Below are positions 31,977-39,812 of a stretch of DNA of 49,366 nt, one piece after another. Positions within the stretch are counted from its first letter, which is position 1, and each line of letters starts with the position of its first letter. Both the position numbers and the translations under genes were made by a program. A model generated the notes under the pieces. The model did no database searches. It had not been told where the DNA came from and was given only the letters and a program-made list of their open reading frames with translations. The stretch is from NCBI GenBank assembly GCA_035535195.1, contig DATLQK010000073.1:1-49366 (forward strand), written 5' to 3'. The DNA comes from JACDAN01 sp035535195. GTDB taxonomy: Bacteria; Actinomycetota; Thermoleophilia; Gaiellales; Gaiellaceae.

Positions 31977-33475
31977 AGCTGATCTTCGAGCGCTCGCGGG
32001 AAGGCCGGCGCGCGGCCACGGTGCCGAGGCCCGACGGGCTCGCCAGGGCTGAGGCGCCGCAGGAGCTCCGCCGCCGGCGGCCGCCGCGCCTGCCGGAGAT
32101 CCCCGAGAACGAGATCGTTCGGCACTTCACGAAGCTGACCACGCGCAACTTCGGAATCGACACGGGTTTCTACCCGCTCGGCTCCTGCACGATGAAGTAC
32201 AACCCGCGCGTCAACGAGCGCGTCGCCGCACTGCCAGGCTTCCGCGACCTCCACCCGCTCCAGGACGAGGAGGGCTCGCAGGGGGCCCTCGAGCTGATGG
32301 TCGAGCTGCAGGAGATCCTCGCCGAGGTGACGGGCCTCGACGCGGTCTCGCTCCAGCCGGCGGCCGGCTCCCAGGGCGAGCTCACCGGCCTGATGCTGAT
32401 GCGCGCCTACTTCGCCGACCGCGGTGAGGGCGACCGCCGGAGGAAGATCGTCGTCGCGGACACCGCGCATGGGACGAACCCGGCGAGCGTGACGATGGCG
32501 GGGTACGAGCTCGTCAAGGTCGACACCGACAAGCGCGGGAACATCGATCTCGACGACCTCCGTGCCAAGGTCGACGACGAGACGGCGGGCCTGATGCTGA
32601 CGAATCCGTCGACGCTCGGTCTCTTCGACGAGCACATCGAGGAGATCGCGCGGATCTTCCACGAGAGCGGCGGGCTCCTCTACTACGACGGCGCCAACCT
32701 GAACGCCGTCTGCGGCATCTCACGCCCGGGCGACATGGGGTTCGACATCGTCCACATCAACCTCCACAAGACGTTCTCGCAGCCGCACGGAGGCGGCGGC
32801 CCCGGCGGCGGGCCGATCGCGGTGCGCCGCCGCCTCGAGCCGTACCTCCCGGTCCCCGCGGTCGTCCGCGACGGCCGGCGGTACCGCCTCGAGTTCGACC
32901 GTCCGAAGTCGATCGGCAAGGTGCGCGCCTTCACCGGGCCGTTCGGCGTCTTCGTCCGCTCGTACGCCTTCATCCTCGCCTGGGGCCGGGAGCTGAAGAC
33001 GATGTCCGAGGACGCGGTCCTGAACGCCAACTACCTGCTCGCGCGCCTCAGAGACGCCTACGAGCTGCCGTACGACCGGCTCTGCATGCACGAGTTCGTG
33101 CTCTCGGCGCGGAACCTCAAGCGCGAGCACGGCATCACCGCCCTCGACGTCGCCAAGCGGCTGATGGACTACGACTTCCACCCGCCGACGATCTACTTCC
33201 CGCTGGTCGTGCCCGAGGCGCTGATGATCGAGCCGACGGAGACGGAGACCAAGGAGACGCTGGACGAGTTCGCCGACGCGATGACCGCGATCGTGCGCGA
33301 GGCGGCCGAGGACCCCGACGTGATCAAGTCGGCGCCGCACAACCGGCCGGTCAAGCGGCTCGACGAGGTCAAGGCGGCGAAGCGCGCGGTCGTCCGTTAC
33401 CGCTTCGAGGACCACCCGGACCTCGCCGCCGAACCGACGGCGTCGGCGGCGACGGAAGCTCCGAAAGGCGTCTAG
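31973..33475 (+). CDS. gcvPB: Glycine dehydrogenase (decarboxylating) subunit 2
   Basis: A 500-residue PLP-bearing subunit of the split P protein. It has FYPLGSCTMKYNPRVNE, the LQPAAGSQGELTGLMLMRAY block, AHGTNPASVTMAGY, the PLP lysine K266 in HINLHKTFSQPHGGGGPG and CMHEFVLSARN. The operon order gcvT-H-PA-PB is a common arrangement of the split-P type. A short Ala/Pro-rich tail follows the last conserved block. It ends 6 nt before the stop of the convergent small membrane protein gene. Confidence 0.97.
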   Translation: MKLIFERSREGRRAATVPRPDGLARAEAPQELRRRRPPRLPEIPENEIVRHFTKLTTRNFGIDTGFYPLGSCTMKYNPRVNERVAALPGFRDLHPLQDEEGSQGALELMVELQEILAEVTGLDAVSLQPAAGSQGELTGLMLMRAYFADRGEGDRRRKIVVADTAHGTNPASVTMAGYELVKVDTDKRGNIDLDDLRAKVDDETAGLMLTNPSTLGLFDEHIEEIARIFHESGGLLYYDGANLNAVCGISRPGDMGFDIVHINLHKTFSQPHGGGGPGGGPIAVRRRLEPYLPVPAVVRDGRRYRLEFDRPKSIGKVRAFTGPFGVFVRSYAFILAWGRELKTMSEDAVLNANYLLARLRDAYELPYDRLCMHEFVLSARNLKREHGITALDVAKRLMDYDFHPPTIYFPLVVPEALMIEPTETETKETLDEFADAMTAIVREAAEDPDVIKSAPHNRPVKRLDEVKAAKRAVVRYRFEDHPDLAAEPTASAATEAPKGV

Positions 33476-33481
33476 CTCTAA

Positions 33482-33688
33482 CTACAGCAGGTCGAGGTCG
33501 TCTTCGACCACCGGCCGCCGGCGGTAGAGGACGTAGATGCCCAGCGCGACCATCGGGATCATCAGCAGGAGCTTGAGGTCCGCCCAGGCCGCTGCGAACC
33601 AGACGACGCCGATACAGACATATGCCCCCCGACGCACCAGCTGGTCGTCGCGGACGAGTTGCCACAGAGAAGCAGCGGTTTCGGACAT
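33482..33688 (-). CDS. Small membrane protein, 68 aa
   Basis: A 68-residue protein with two adjacent hydrophobic segments, AYVCIGVVWFAAAWADL and LLLMIPMVALGIYVLY, followed by a basic-acidic tail RRRPVVEDDLDLL. An unusually clear SD (AAAGGAG on the minus strand, 7 nt before the ATG at 33688) supports this start; the longer open frame upstream has no such support and runs through the ankyrin gene. No family recognised. It is convergent with gcvPB and divergent from the ankyrin gene. Confidence 0.72.
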   Translation of the reverse strand: MSETAASLWQLVRDDQLVRRGAYVCIGVVWFAAAWADLKLLLMIPMVALGIYVLYRRRPVVEDDLDLL

Positions 33689-33766
33689 GCGCTTCTCCTT
33701 TCGCTTCGTCGTTCCATCGGCGGCGCTCACTCGCACTCCGATCCCTCGGACGGTGAGAATGCGGGG

Positions 33767-34237
33767 GTGAGTGCGATTCTGGGCGCTCTCTACCGCGGGG
33801 ACCGCGACGCCGCCGGGGAAGCGGCCGCCGGTGCCGAGCTGGACGTGCTGGAGGCTGCTGCGCTCGGCGACGGCGATCGGGTCCGGGAGCTGGTCTCGGC
33901 CGACCGGGAGCTCGTCGCGCTGCGCTCGCCCGACGGCTTCACCGCGCTCCACTACGCGGCGTTCTTCGGCACCGCCGACGCCGCCCGCGTCCTGCTCGAG
34001 CACGGCGCCGATCCCGGCGCCGTGGCGGAGAACGACATGCGCGTACAGCCGCTCCACAGCGCCGCGGCAGTCGACGCGAACGAGACGGCGCGCCTGCTCC
34101 TCGACGCCGGGTCGGACCCGAACGCCGTGCAGGAAGGCGGCTTCCGCCCGATCGACGCCGCTGTGCAGAACGGGAACGACGAGCTCTACGCGCTCTTGCT
34201 CGAGCGCGGGGCCGAGCCGCCGGCCCGGTCGGAGTAG
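33767..34237 (+). CDS. Ankyrin-repeat protein, 156 aa
   Basis: A small soluble protein with three to four ankyrin repeats: an N-terminal degenerate unit (ELDVLEAAALGDGDRVRELV), DGFTALHYAAFFGTADAARV, VQPLHSAAAVDANETARLLL and FRPIDAAVQNGNDELYALLL, the later ones each with the LL..GADP-type turn (LEHGADPGA, LDAGSDPNA, LERGAEPPA). Ankyrin repeats mediate protein contacts; partner unknown. I choose the GTG at 33767: GAGAAT ends 6 nt upstream and the sequence before it looks non-coding. The last 52 nt overlap the LysR gene on the other strand. Confidence 0.82.
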   Translation: MSAILGALYRGDRDAAGEAAAGAELDVLEAAALGDGDRVRELVSADRELVALRSPDGFTALHYAAFFGTADAARVLLEHGADPGAVAENDMRVQPLHSAAAVDANETARLLLDAGSDPNAVQEGGFRPIDAAVQNGNDELYALLLERGAEPPARSE

Positions 34238-35133
34238 CGCCCCGCCAGCTTCTGCAGGGTCCTCACCATCTCCCGGATCGCCGGCGGCGGCAGCCTGCCG
34301 GGGAGCGTCACGGTGAAGACGTCGCGCTTCGGGCCGTCGGGCTTGAGCGGGCGGACGGCGATGTCCCGCCTCGCGCGCGGCACCGAGAAGCTCGAGATCA
34401 TCGTCACCCCGATGCCGAGCGCGACGAGGCCCTGCGTGATCTCCGCGTGGTCGCTCAGCGCGACGATCCGCGGTTCGAACCCGGCCGCCAGGCACGCCTG
34501 ATACGTGATCCCGGCCGGGCCTGCCTGCACCGCCTGGATCCAGCCGTCGTCGGCGAGGTCGCGGAGGCGGATCGCCTCCTTGCCGGCCAGCGGGTGGTCC
34601 TTCGCGACGGCGACGAAGAGCGGATCGAGCATCAGGAGCTCGGCCTCGAGATCCGCCCACTCCTCGGGGGGCGGCCGGCCGTGTTCCCGGAAGGCGAGCG
34701 CCAGGTCGACCTCGCCCGCACGGAGACGGCGCAGGCCCGCGTTCGTCCCGGACTCGACGAAGGTGAGCTCGACCGCCGGGTGCCTCCTGCGGAACTCCTG
34801 TAGGGCGTCGAGGACGATCGTGGAGGCTGCCGTTGGGAAGGCGGTCATCCGGAGGCGCCCGCCGCCGAGCGTCGCGATCGCCTCGATCTCTGCCTCGGCC
34901 GCGGCGAGGTGGCCGGCGATCGCCTCGGCCCGCTCGACCGCGACCCGGCCCGCCTCCGTGAGGCGCAGACCTCGCGGCGTCCGCTCGATCAGCCGGACGC
35001 GGGCCTCCTCCTCGAGCTTCGCGATCTGCCGCGACACGGCCGGCTGCGTCAGGTACAGGGCCGCCGCCGCGCCGGAGAAGGAGCCGTGGCGGACGACCTC
35101 GCGGAGCAGTGCGAGCCGGCGTGGATCAAGCAT
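34186..35133 (-). CDS. LysR-family transcriptional regulator
   Basis: A 315-residue LTTR: N-terminal winged HTH (LALLREVVRHGSFSGAAAAL, then YLTQPAVSRQIAKLEEEARV and LIERTPRGLRLTEAG, residues about 1-62), linker helix, and a periplasmic-binding-like effector domain with LRMTAFPTAAST, VDLALAFRE and GLVALGIGVTMISSF. Its ATG at 35133 follows TAACAT (minus strand 35145-35140) by exactly 6 nt. It is divergent from an MFS transporter gene, the typical LTTR-target arrangement. The effector is unknown. The C-terminal 17 residues are read antisense to the ankyrin gene. Confidence 0.93.
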   Translation of the reverse strand: MLDPRRLALLREVVRHGSFSGAAAALYLTQPAVSRQIAKLEEEARVRLIERTPRGLRLTEAGRVAVERAEAIAGHLAAAEAEIEAIATLGGGRLRMTAFPTAASTIVLDALQEFRRRHPAVELTFVESGTNAGLRRLRAGEVDLALAFREHGRPPPEEWADLEAELLMLDPLFVAVAKDHPLAGKEAIRLRDLADDGWIQAVQAGPAGITYQACLAAGFEPRIVALSDHAEITQGLVALGIGVTMISSFSVPRARRDIAVRPLKPDGPKRDVFTVTLPGRLPPPAIREMVRTLQKLAGRYSDRAGGSAPRSSKSA

Positions 35134-35139
35134 GCCGAA

Positions 35140-35171
35140 ATGTTATCGCGACAGGCGCAATCGTCATTGCG
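35140..35171. promoter_or_regulatory. LysR promoter and candidate operator between LysR and MFS genes
   Basis: The 68-bp divergent gap has TAACAT on the minus strand (35145-35140), 6 nt from the LysR ATG, and a perfect inverted repeat CGCAAT (35156-35161), CGTC, ATTGCG (35166-35171). The repeat overlaps the expected -35 region of the LysR promoter. LTTRs usually bind interrupted dyads in such gaps and repress their own gene. GACACT (35190-35195) lies 6 nt before the MFS GTG. Confidence 0.55.
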
Positions 35172-35201
35172 AGGAATACTTGGCGTGACGACACTCGGGG
35201 C

Positions 35202-36515
35202 GTGTTCAGGCGCATCTTCGGCGGCGAGGTGGATCCGATCCTCAGGCCGGTCCTCGTCTCCGTCGGCTTTGGGGCCCTCGGTCAGTTCGCCTTCTTCGCC
35301 TTCTTCGCCGTCTGGGCACTGACGCAGCAGGACGCGCCGGCCACACACGTCGGCCTCGCGTACTCGTGCTCCGCGCTCGCCGCGGTTGGCGGGAGCCTCC
35401 TCGGCGGCCGCGTCTCCGACCGGGTCGGCCGCCAGCCCGTGATCTTCGCCGGGGCGACCCTCCAGGCGCTCGCTGCGCTGCTGCTGGTGCCGGACCTTCC
35501 GCTCGAGCTTGCGTACGGCGTGCTCGTCACGATGGGGTTCAGCCAGCCAATCCGGGGAACCGCGCAGCGCGCGCTTCTCGCCGACCTGGTCGGGGACGAC
35601 CGGCGTGAGGAGGCGTTCGGCGCGTTCAGGGTCGTCCTGAACGCCGGGGCGACGCTCGGCCCGGTCGTCGGCGCCGCGCTGGTCAGCTGGCGCTGGGACT
35701 CCCTTTTCGCGGCGATCACGATCGCCTTCGCGCTCTCGTCGCTCGCCGCCCTGCGGCTGCCGGAGAGCGCCCGAGGGCCGGTGACGACAGGGCCGTCGCC
35801 GTCGGTGCTGCCACTGCTCGGTGATCGCGCGTTCCTCGCCGTCTTCGCCGCGACCCTCGGAGGCTGGTGCACGTACAGCGCCTTCGAGCTCTTGACGCCG
35901 ATCTCGCTGACGCAGAGCCACGGCCTCGAGCCGGCGACCTGGGGCCTGCTCTACGCGCTGAACCCCATCGTAATCGTGCTGCTCCAGCTCCGCGTCACAC
36001 GCTGGGCGTCGTTTGCCTCTCGCGGCGCCCGCCTCGCCGCCGGGGTGCTCCTGATGGGAACGCCGTACTTCCTGCTCGAGCTGAACGACGCGCTGGCGGT
36101 GATTGTGGCCGTCCTGCTCGTGGTCGTTCTCGGCGAGATGCTGTGGGCGCCGGCGTCCGAGGCGCTCGTCGCGGGGCTGGCGCCGCCCGGCCTGCGCGGC
36201 GTCTACCTGGGCACGGCGAACGCGGCGAGCTGGGGCGGCATGGCGCTCGCGCCGGCGATCGGGCTCCAGGCGCGCGCGGGGTTCGGCGAGCGGGGGATGT
36301 GGCTGCTCGTCGCCGCGATCGCCTTCGGCGGTGCGATCCTCTACCTCGTCGCCGCCCGCCGCGCTCAGCAAGAATCCGGGCGTGATCGATCTCCGCTCGG
36401 ACACGAAGACGAAGCCGACCCCCGGGATGCGCCGGGCGATCGCCGAGGCGGAGGTCGGGGACGAGCAGCGACGCGAAGACCCGACCGTCAACCTGCTCGA
36501 GCAACGGGTCGCTGA
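35202..36515 (+). CDS. Major facilitator superfamily transporter
   Basis: A 12-helix MFS protein, 437 residues from the GTG at 35202. The loop after helix 2 has GGRVSDRVGRQPVI, the MFS motif A, and the pattern resembles drug-type exporters, though the substrate cannot be told. The family-like region ends near AILYLVAARRAQQES; the next 45 residues are hydrophilic, Arg/Gly/Asp-rich and are read across the first 134 nt of the threonine aldolase gene in another frame. The start fits the first cytoplasmic residues FRRIFGGEVDPILRPVL and a GACACT box 6 nt upstream. Likely regulated by the divergent LysR protein. Confidence 0.87.
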   Translation: MFRRIFGGEVDPILRPVLVSVGFGALGQFAFFAFFAVWALTQQDAPATHVGLAYSCSALAAVGGSLLGGRVSDRVGRQPVIFAGATLQALAALLLVPDLPLELAYGVLVTMGFSQPIRGTAQRALLADLVGDDRREEAFGAFRVVLNAGATLGPVVGAALVSWRWDSLFAAITIAFALSSLAALRLPESARGPVTTGPSPSVLPLLGDRAFLAVFAATLGGWCTYSAFELLTPISLTQSHGLEPATWGLLYALNPIVIVLLQLRVTRWASFASRGARLAAGVLLMGTPYFLLELNDALAVIVAVLLVVVLGEMLWAPASEALVAGLAPPGLRGVYLGTANAASWGGMALAPAIGLQARAGFGERGMWLLVAAIAFGGAILYLVAARRAQQESGRDRSPLGHEDEADPRDAPGDRRGGGRGRAATRRPDRQPARATGR

Positions 36516-37425
36516 GCTCCTCGGGCACGAGGAGGCCGTCTACGTCCCGACGGCGACCATGGCCAACGAGATCGCGCTGCGGCTCCACGGGGAGCCGGGG
36601 GACGAGGTGATCTGCGAGGAGCACCAGCACATCCTCATCGCCGAGCTCGGCGGCCCCGCCGCCCACAGCGGGCTCCAGACACGTGGGCTTCCGGGCAACG
36701 CCGGCCGCATCTCGCCCGAGCAGATCCGCCGGTATGCGAACACCGTGCTCGAGCACCACATGCCGCTGACGCGGATGGTCTCGATCGAGAACACCCACAA
36801 CGCCTCGGGCGGGCGCGTCTGGACGCTGGAGGAGCTCGAGGCCGTGGCGGACACATGCCGCGAGCTCGGCCTCCGGCTCCACCTCGACGGCGCGCGGCTC
36901 TTCAACGCGGCCGTCGCGTCGGGTGTTCCGGCGGCGCAGATCGCCCGGCACGCCGACACCGTCACGATCTGCCTTTCCAAGGGACTCGGCTGCCCGCTCG
37001 GAGCGCTCGTGGCCGGCTCGTCCGAGCTGATGCGGCGAGCGCGCCGCTACAAGCACCTCTTCGGCGGCGCGATGCGGCAGGCCGGGATCGTCGCGGCGGC
37101 CGGGGTGTACGCGCTCGACCACCACGTCGACCGTCTGGCGGAGGACCACACGCGGGCGAAGCGACTCGCCGACGGTCTCGCCGCCGCAGGCATGCCGGTC
37201 CAGCCGGAGAACGTCGAGACGAACTTCGTCCAGATCGACGTGGAACCGCTCGGTCTGACGGCGGCGGACGCCCTCGAGCGGTTGCACCAGGTGGGCGTCG
37301 GGCTCTCGGCGACCGTGCACCCCACCCGACTTCGCGCCGTGACACACCTCGACGTCTCCGACGACGACATCGACCGGGCGATCGACCTCGTGCCCGAAGC
37401 GCTGGGAGTACTTGCCCGAGCCTGA
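36382..37425 (+). CDS. Low-specificity L-threonine aldolase (beta-eliminating lyase family)
   Basis: A 347-residue PLP enzyme that cleaves threonine/allo-threonine to glycine and acetaldehyde. It starts IDLRSDTKTKPTPGMRRAI, typical of the family, with EDPTVNLLEQRVAELLGHEEA, IENTHNASGGRVWTLEEL, LHLDGARLFNAAVASG and the PLP lysine K200 in CLSKGLGCPLGALVAGS. GTG 36382 is preceded by AAGAAT ending 6 nt upstream, inside the MFS reading frame. Glycine made here could feed the nearby glycine cleavage system. The serine hydrolase gene starts 14 nt before its stop. Confidence 0.93.
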   Translation: MIDLRSDTKTKPTPGMRRAIAEAEVGDEQRREDPTVNLLEQRVAELLGHEEAVYVPTATMANEIALRLHGEPGDEVICEEHQHILIAELGGPAAHSGLQTRGLPGNAGRISPEQIRRYANTVLEHHMPLTRMVSIENTHNASGGRVWTLEELEAVADTCRELGLRLHLDGARLFNAAVASGVPAAQIARHADTVTICLSKGLGCPLGALVAGSSELMRRARRYKHLFGGAMRQAGIVAAAGVYALDHHVDRLAEDHTRAKRLADGLAAAGMPVQPENVETNFVQIDVEPLGLTAADALERLHQVGVGLSATVHPTRLRAVTHLDVSDDDIDRAIDLVPEALGVLARA

Positions 37426-38737
37426 AGTTCCCGCGGCCGAGCTCGAGCGGATCATCCGCACGGCGCAGGCCGAGCACCGGCTGCCATCCGTGAGCGCGGC
37501 GGCGGTCCGTGACGGGGAGATCGTCTGGGCAGGCGCGGTCGGCCTCGCCGACACCGCGGCAGGCGAGGAGGCGACCCCCGACCACCAGTACCGCATCGCA
37601 TCCGTGACGAAGACGGTCACGGCGGTCGGCCTGATGCAGCTCCGTGACGAGGGCAAGCTCACGCTGGACGACCCGCTCGACCGCCATCTGCCGGAGGCCG
37701 CGCACGCGCCGACCCTGCGACAACTGCTCTCGCACCTCTCGGGCATCCAGCGCGAGGTTCCGGGCGAGGTCTGGGAGACACTCGAGATGCCGACGCGCGA
37801 CGAGCTCCTCCCGAAGCTCGCCGAGGCGGATCGGCCGCTGGCACCGGGCGCCTACTGGCACTACTCGAACCTCGCCTATGCCTTGCTCGGCGAGGTCGTC
37901 GCCCGCGTCACCGGCGGCTCGGCCGAGGAGTACCTGACTAAGCGCGTGCTGCGCCCGCTCGGGATGACGCGGACGACGTGGACGGCGGAGGACCCCGCCG
38001 CCGTTGGCTATCTCGTCGACCCGTACTCGGACGTCCCTCGCCGCGAGGCGGTGATCGAGGGCCGCGCCGTGGCGCCCGCGGCCGAGCTGTGGAGCACGCC
38101 GACCGACCTCTGCCGCTGGGCGGCGTTCATCGCCGACCCCGACCCGGACGTGCTCGCGCGCGAGACCGTGGAGGAGATGCGGGTGTTCCAGTCGATGGTC
38201 GACCTCGTACAGTGGCGACTCGGCTACGGGCTCGGCTTCGCCCTCTACCGGGTCGACGACCGGATCTTCGCCGGCCACGACGGCGCCCATGCCGGCTACC
38301 TCGCGCACGTCTCGAGCCTGCCGGCGGCGAAGACCGGCGCCGCGGTGCTGACGAACTCGGGCGCCGGCGTGACCATCTCCGCGCTCGGGATCCAGCTGTC
38401 GCGTGCCGTCGCGGACGCATACCCGACGGTGCCAGAGGAGTGGAAGCCGGGCGAGCCGGCGCCGGAGGAGCTCCGCGGCATCCTCGGCAGCTGGTGGACC
38501 GAGGGTCATCAGGTCGTCTTCTCCTACCGGAACGGGAGCCTCGAGTCGGACTTCCCGGAGGCGCGGCTCGGGCTTGGTCGCTCGGTCTACGACCGCGAGG
38601 GGCCCGACCTGTACCGGGTGAAGAAGGGGTACGAGCGCGGTGAGCTCCTGCGCATCGTGCGGGACGAGGCGGGCACGCCGACGAAGATGTACTTCGCGAC
38701 CTATCCAGTCACCCGGACGCCCGAGACGCTCGGCTGA
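37412..38737 (+). CDS. Serine hydrolase, beta-lactamase / class C family
   Basis: A 441-residue protein of the beta-lactamase (PF00144-type) family with the nucleophile motif SVTK (Ser64, Lys67), the YSN motif (Tyr151-Asn153) and the third-motif region FAGHDGAHAGY. Family members include esterases, D-aminopeptidases and D,D-peptidases. No signal peptide is visible, so it is probably cytoplasmic. A C-terminal lipocalin-like segment (about residues 350-440: LRGILGSWWTEGHQVVF) follows. The start is taken as the TTG at 37412 within the aldolase 3' end; the next candidates would truncate the N-terminal helix, so this start is tentative. Confidence 0.88.
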   Translation: MPEPEVPAAELERIIRTAQAEHRLPSVSAAAVRDGEIVWAGAVGLADTAAGEEATPDHQYRIASVTKTVTAVGLMQLRDEGKLTLDDPLDRHLPEAAHAPTLRQLLSHLSGIQREVPGEVWETLEMPTRDELLPKLAEADRPLAPGAYWHYSNLAYALLGEVVARVTGGSAEEYLTKRVLRPLGMTRTTWTAEDPAAVGYLVDPYSDVPRREAVIEGRAVAPAAELWSTPTDLCRWAAFIADPDPDVLARETVEEMRVFQSMVDLVQWRLGYGLGFALYRVDDRIFAGHDGAHAGYLAHVSSLPAAKTGAAVLTNSGAGVTISALGIQLSRAVADAYPTVPEEWKPGEPAPEELRGILGSWWTEGHQVVFSYRNGSLESDFPEARLGLGRSVYDREGPDLYRVKKGYERGELLRIVRDEAGTPTKMYFATYPVTRTPETLG

Positions 38738-38753
38738 CCGCGCGGGAACGCGT

Positions 38754-39794
38754 CTAGCGGTCTCCGACGGCGAAGAACATCGCCGCCGCTCCGAGGTAGG
38801 CGACGACGAGGGCCCAGCCGCGGCCCCGGCTCGACTGCCCATTCCGCAGCAGCGCGAAGACGAGAATGACCGACCCGGCGAGCGCGACGATCTCGACCAC
38901 GCGGAACGAGAGCGCGAGCGGCTCGATCAGCCAGGAGAGGATGGCGACCGCGGGGATCAGGAACACGGCGACCTGCGCGCTCGAGGCGAGCGCGATCTCC
39001 GCGGCCAGCTTGATCTGGCCTCGGTGGGCGACGACGACGGCGCCGCCGTGCTCGGCCGCGTTCCCGACGATCGCGACGATCACGGCCGCGACGAAGAAGT
39101 CCGAGAGGTGGACCTTTTCACCGAACGCCTCCAGGGAACCGACGAGGATCTCGGCGATCAGCGCCGTCACGACCGTGGCTGCGCTGAGAACGGCGAGCGT
39201 GACGCCGAGGCTCCACGCCTCGGTGTCTGTCGGCTCCGACGCGAGGTGCAGCTCCCGGTGGCGGCGGAGGTTGTACCAGGTGGCCGCCACGTAGACGACG
39301 AGCAACGCAACCGAGACCGGGAGGGAGAGGACGGCGAGCGAGTGGCGCTCGGGGGCGCCGCTCCAGCCCGGGACGGCCGGCACGAGCAGCAGCACGACGG
39401 CCAGGGCGACCAGGCCGAGCGAGACGAAGCTCGACTCGCGGTCCAGCTGGCCGTGCCCGCCGAAGATCAGCGAAAACCCCAGCACGAGCAGGAGATTTCC
39501 GACCACGCTGCCCGTGAGCGACCCGCGCACGACCTCCGGCAGGCCCTCGTGGATCGCGAGGAGCGCGATGATCAGCTCGGGCGCGTTGCCGAAGGTGGCA
39601 TTGAGGAAGCCACCGATTCCCGGGCCCGTGTGGTGGGCGGCCTGCTCGGTCGCCTCCCCGATCAACCACGCGAGCGGGACGAGCGCCAGCGCCGCGAGCA
39701 CGAACTCGACGACGTCATCCGGGTGGAGCGCGTAGTGGATGACGATCGTGGCCGGGGCTAGGGCGAGCGAGCCCCAAAGGATCCTCCTGGCCAC
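38754..39794 (-). CDS. Calcium/proton (CAX-type) antiporter
   Basis: A 346-residue polytopic membrane protein with about eleven hydrophobic segments and the two alpha-repeat signatures of the Ca2+/cation antiporter superfamily: FLNATFGNAPELIIALLA and AIVGNAAEHGGAVVVA, each with the essential acidic residue. This GNAPEL/GNAAEH pair is typical of CAX exchangers that expel Ca2+ in exchange for protons. Start is GTG 39794; TAGGGT on the minus strand (39806-39801) ends 6 nt upstream. It is divergent from a HAD hydrolase with an 18-bp gap and convergent with the serine hydrolase gene (16-bp gap). Confidence 0.92.
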   Translation of the reverse strand: MARRILWGSLALAPATIVIHYALHPDDVVEFVLAALALVPLAWLIGEATEQAAHHTGPGIGGFLNATFGNAPELIIALLAIHEGLPEVVRGSLTGSVVGNLLLVLGFSLIFGGHGQLDRESSFVSLGLVALAVVLLLVPAVPGWSGAPERHSLAVLSLPVSVALLVVYVAATWYNLRRHRELHLASEPTDTEAWSLGVTLAVLSAATVVTALIAEILVGSLEAFGEKVHLSDFFVAAVIVAIVGNAAEHGGAVVVAHRGQIKLAAEIALASSAQVAVFLIPAVAILSWLIEPLALSFRVVEIVALAGSVILVFALLRNGQSSRGRGWALVVAYLGAAAMFFAVGDR

Positions 39795-39799
39795 CGGAC

Positions 39800-39806
39800 T
39801 ACCCTA
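39800..39806. promoter_or_regulatory. Symmetric bidirectional -10 element (CAX / HAD genes)
   Basis: The heptamer TACCCTA reads TACCCT on the plus strand, 7 nt before the HAD GTG at 39813, and TAGGGT on the minus strand, 6 nt before the CAX GTG at 39794. Both transcripts would start at or within one base of the start codon. The gap is only 18 bp, so no separate promoters can fit. The design is the same as at 41936-41942. Confidence 0.65.
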
Positions 39807-39812
39807 CCCGCC

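Noticed and set aside
37412..38737. Serine hydrolase as an antibiotic-resistance beta-lactamase
   Set aside because: It has the general SxxK/YxN motifs but no signal peptide and an extra C-terminal domain; this large family is mostly esterases and peptidases.
38640..39761. A 373-codon plus-strand frame opposite the CAX antiporter
   Set aside because: Composition is Glu/Arg/Asp-rich without hydrophobic core, as expected for the antisense of a membrane protein gene. The CAX protein has both alpha-repeat motifs.
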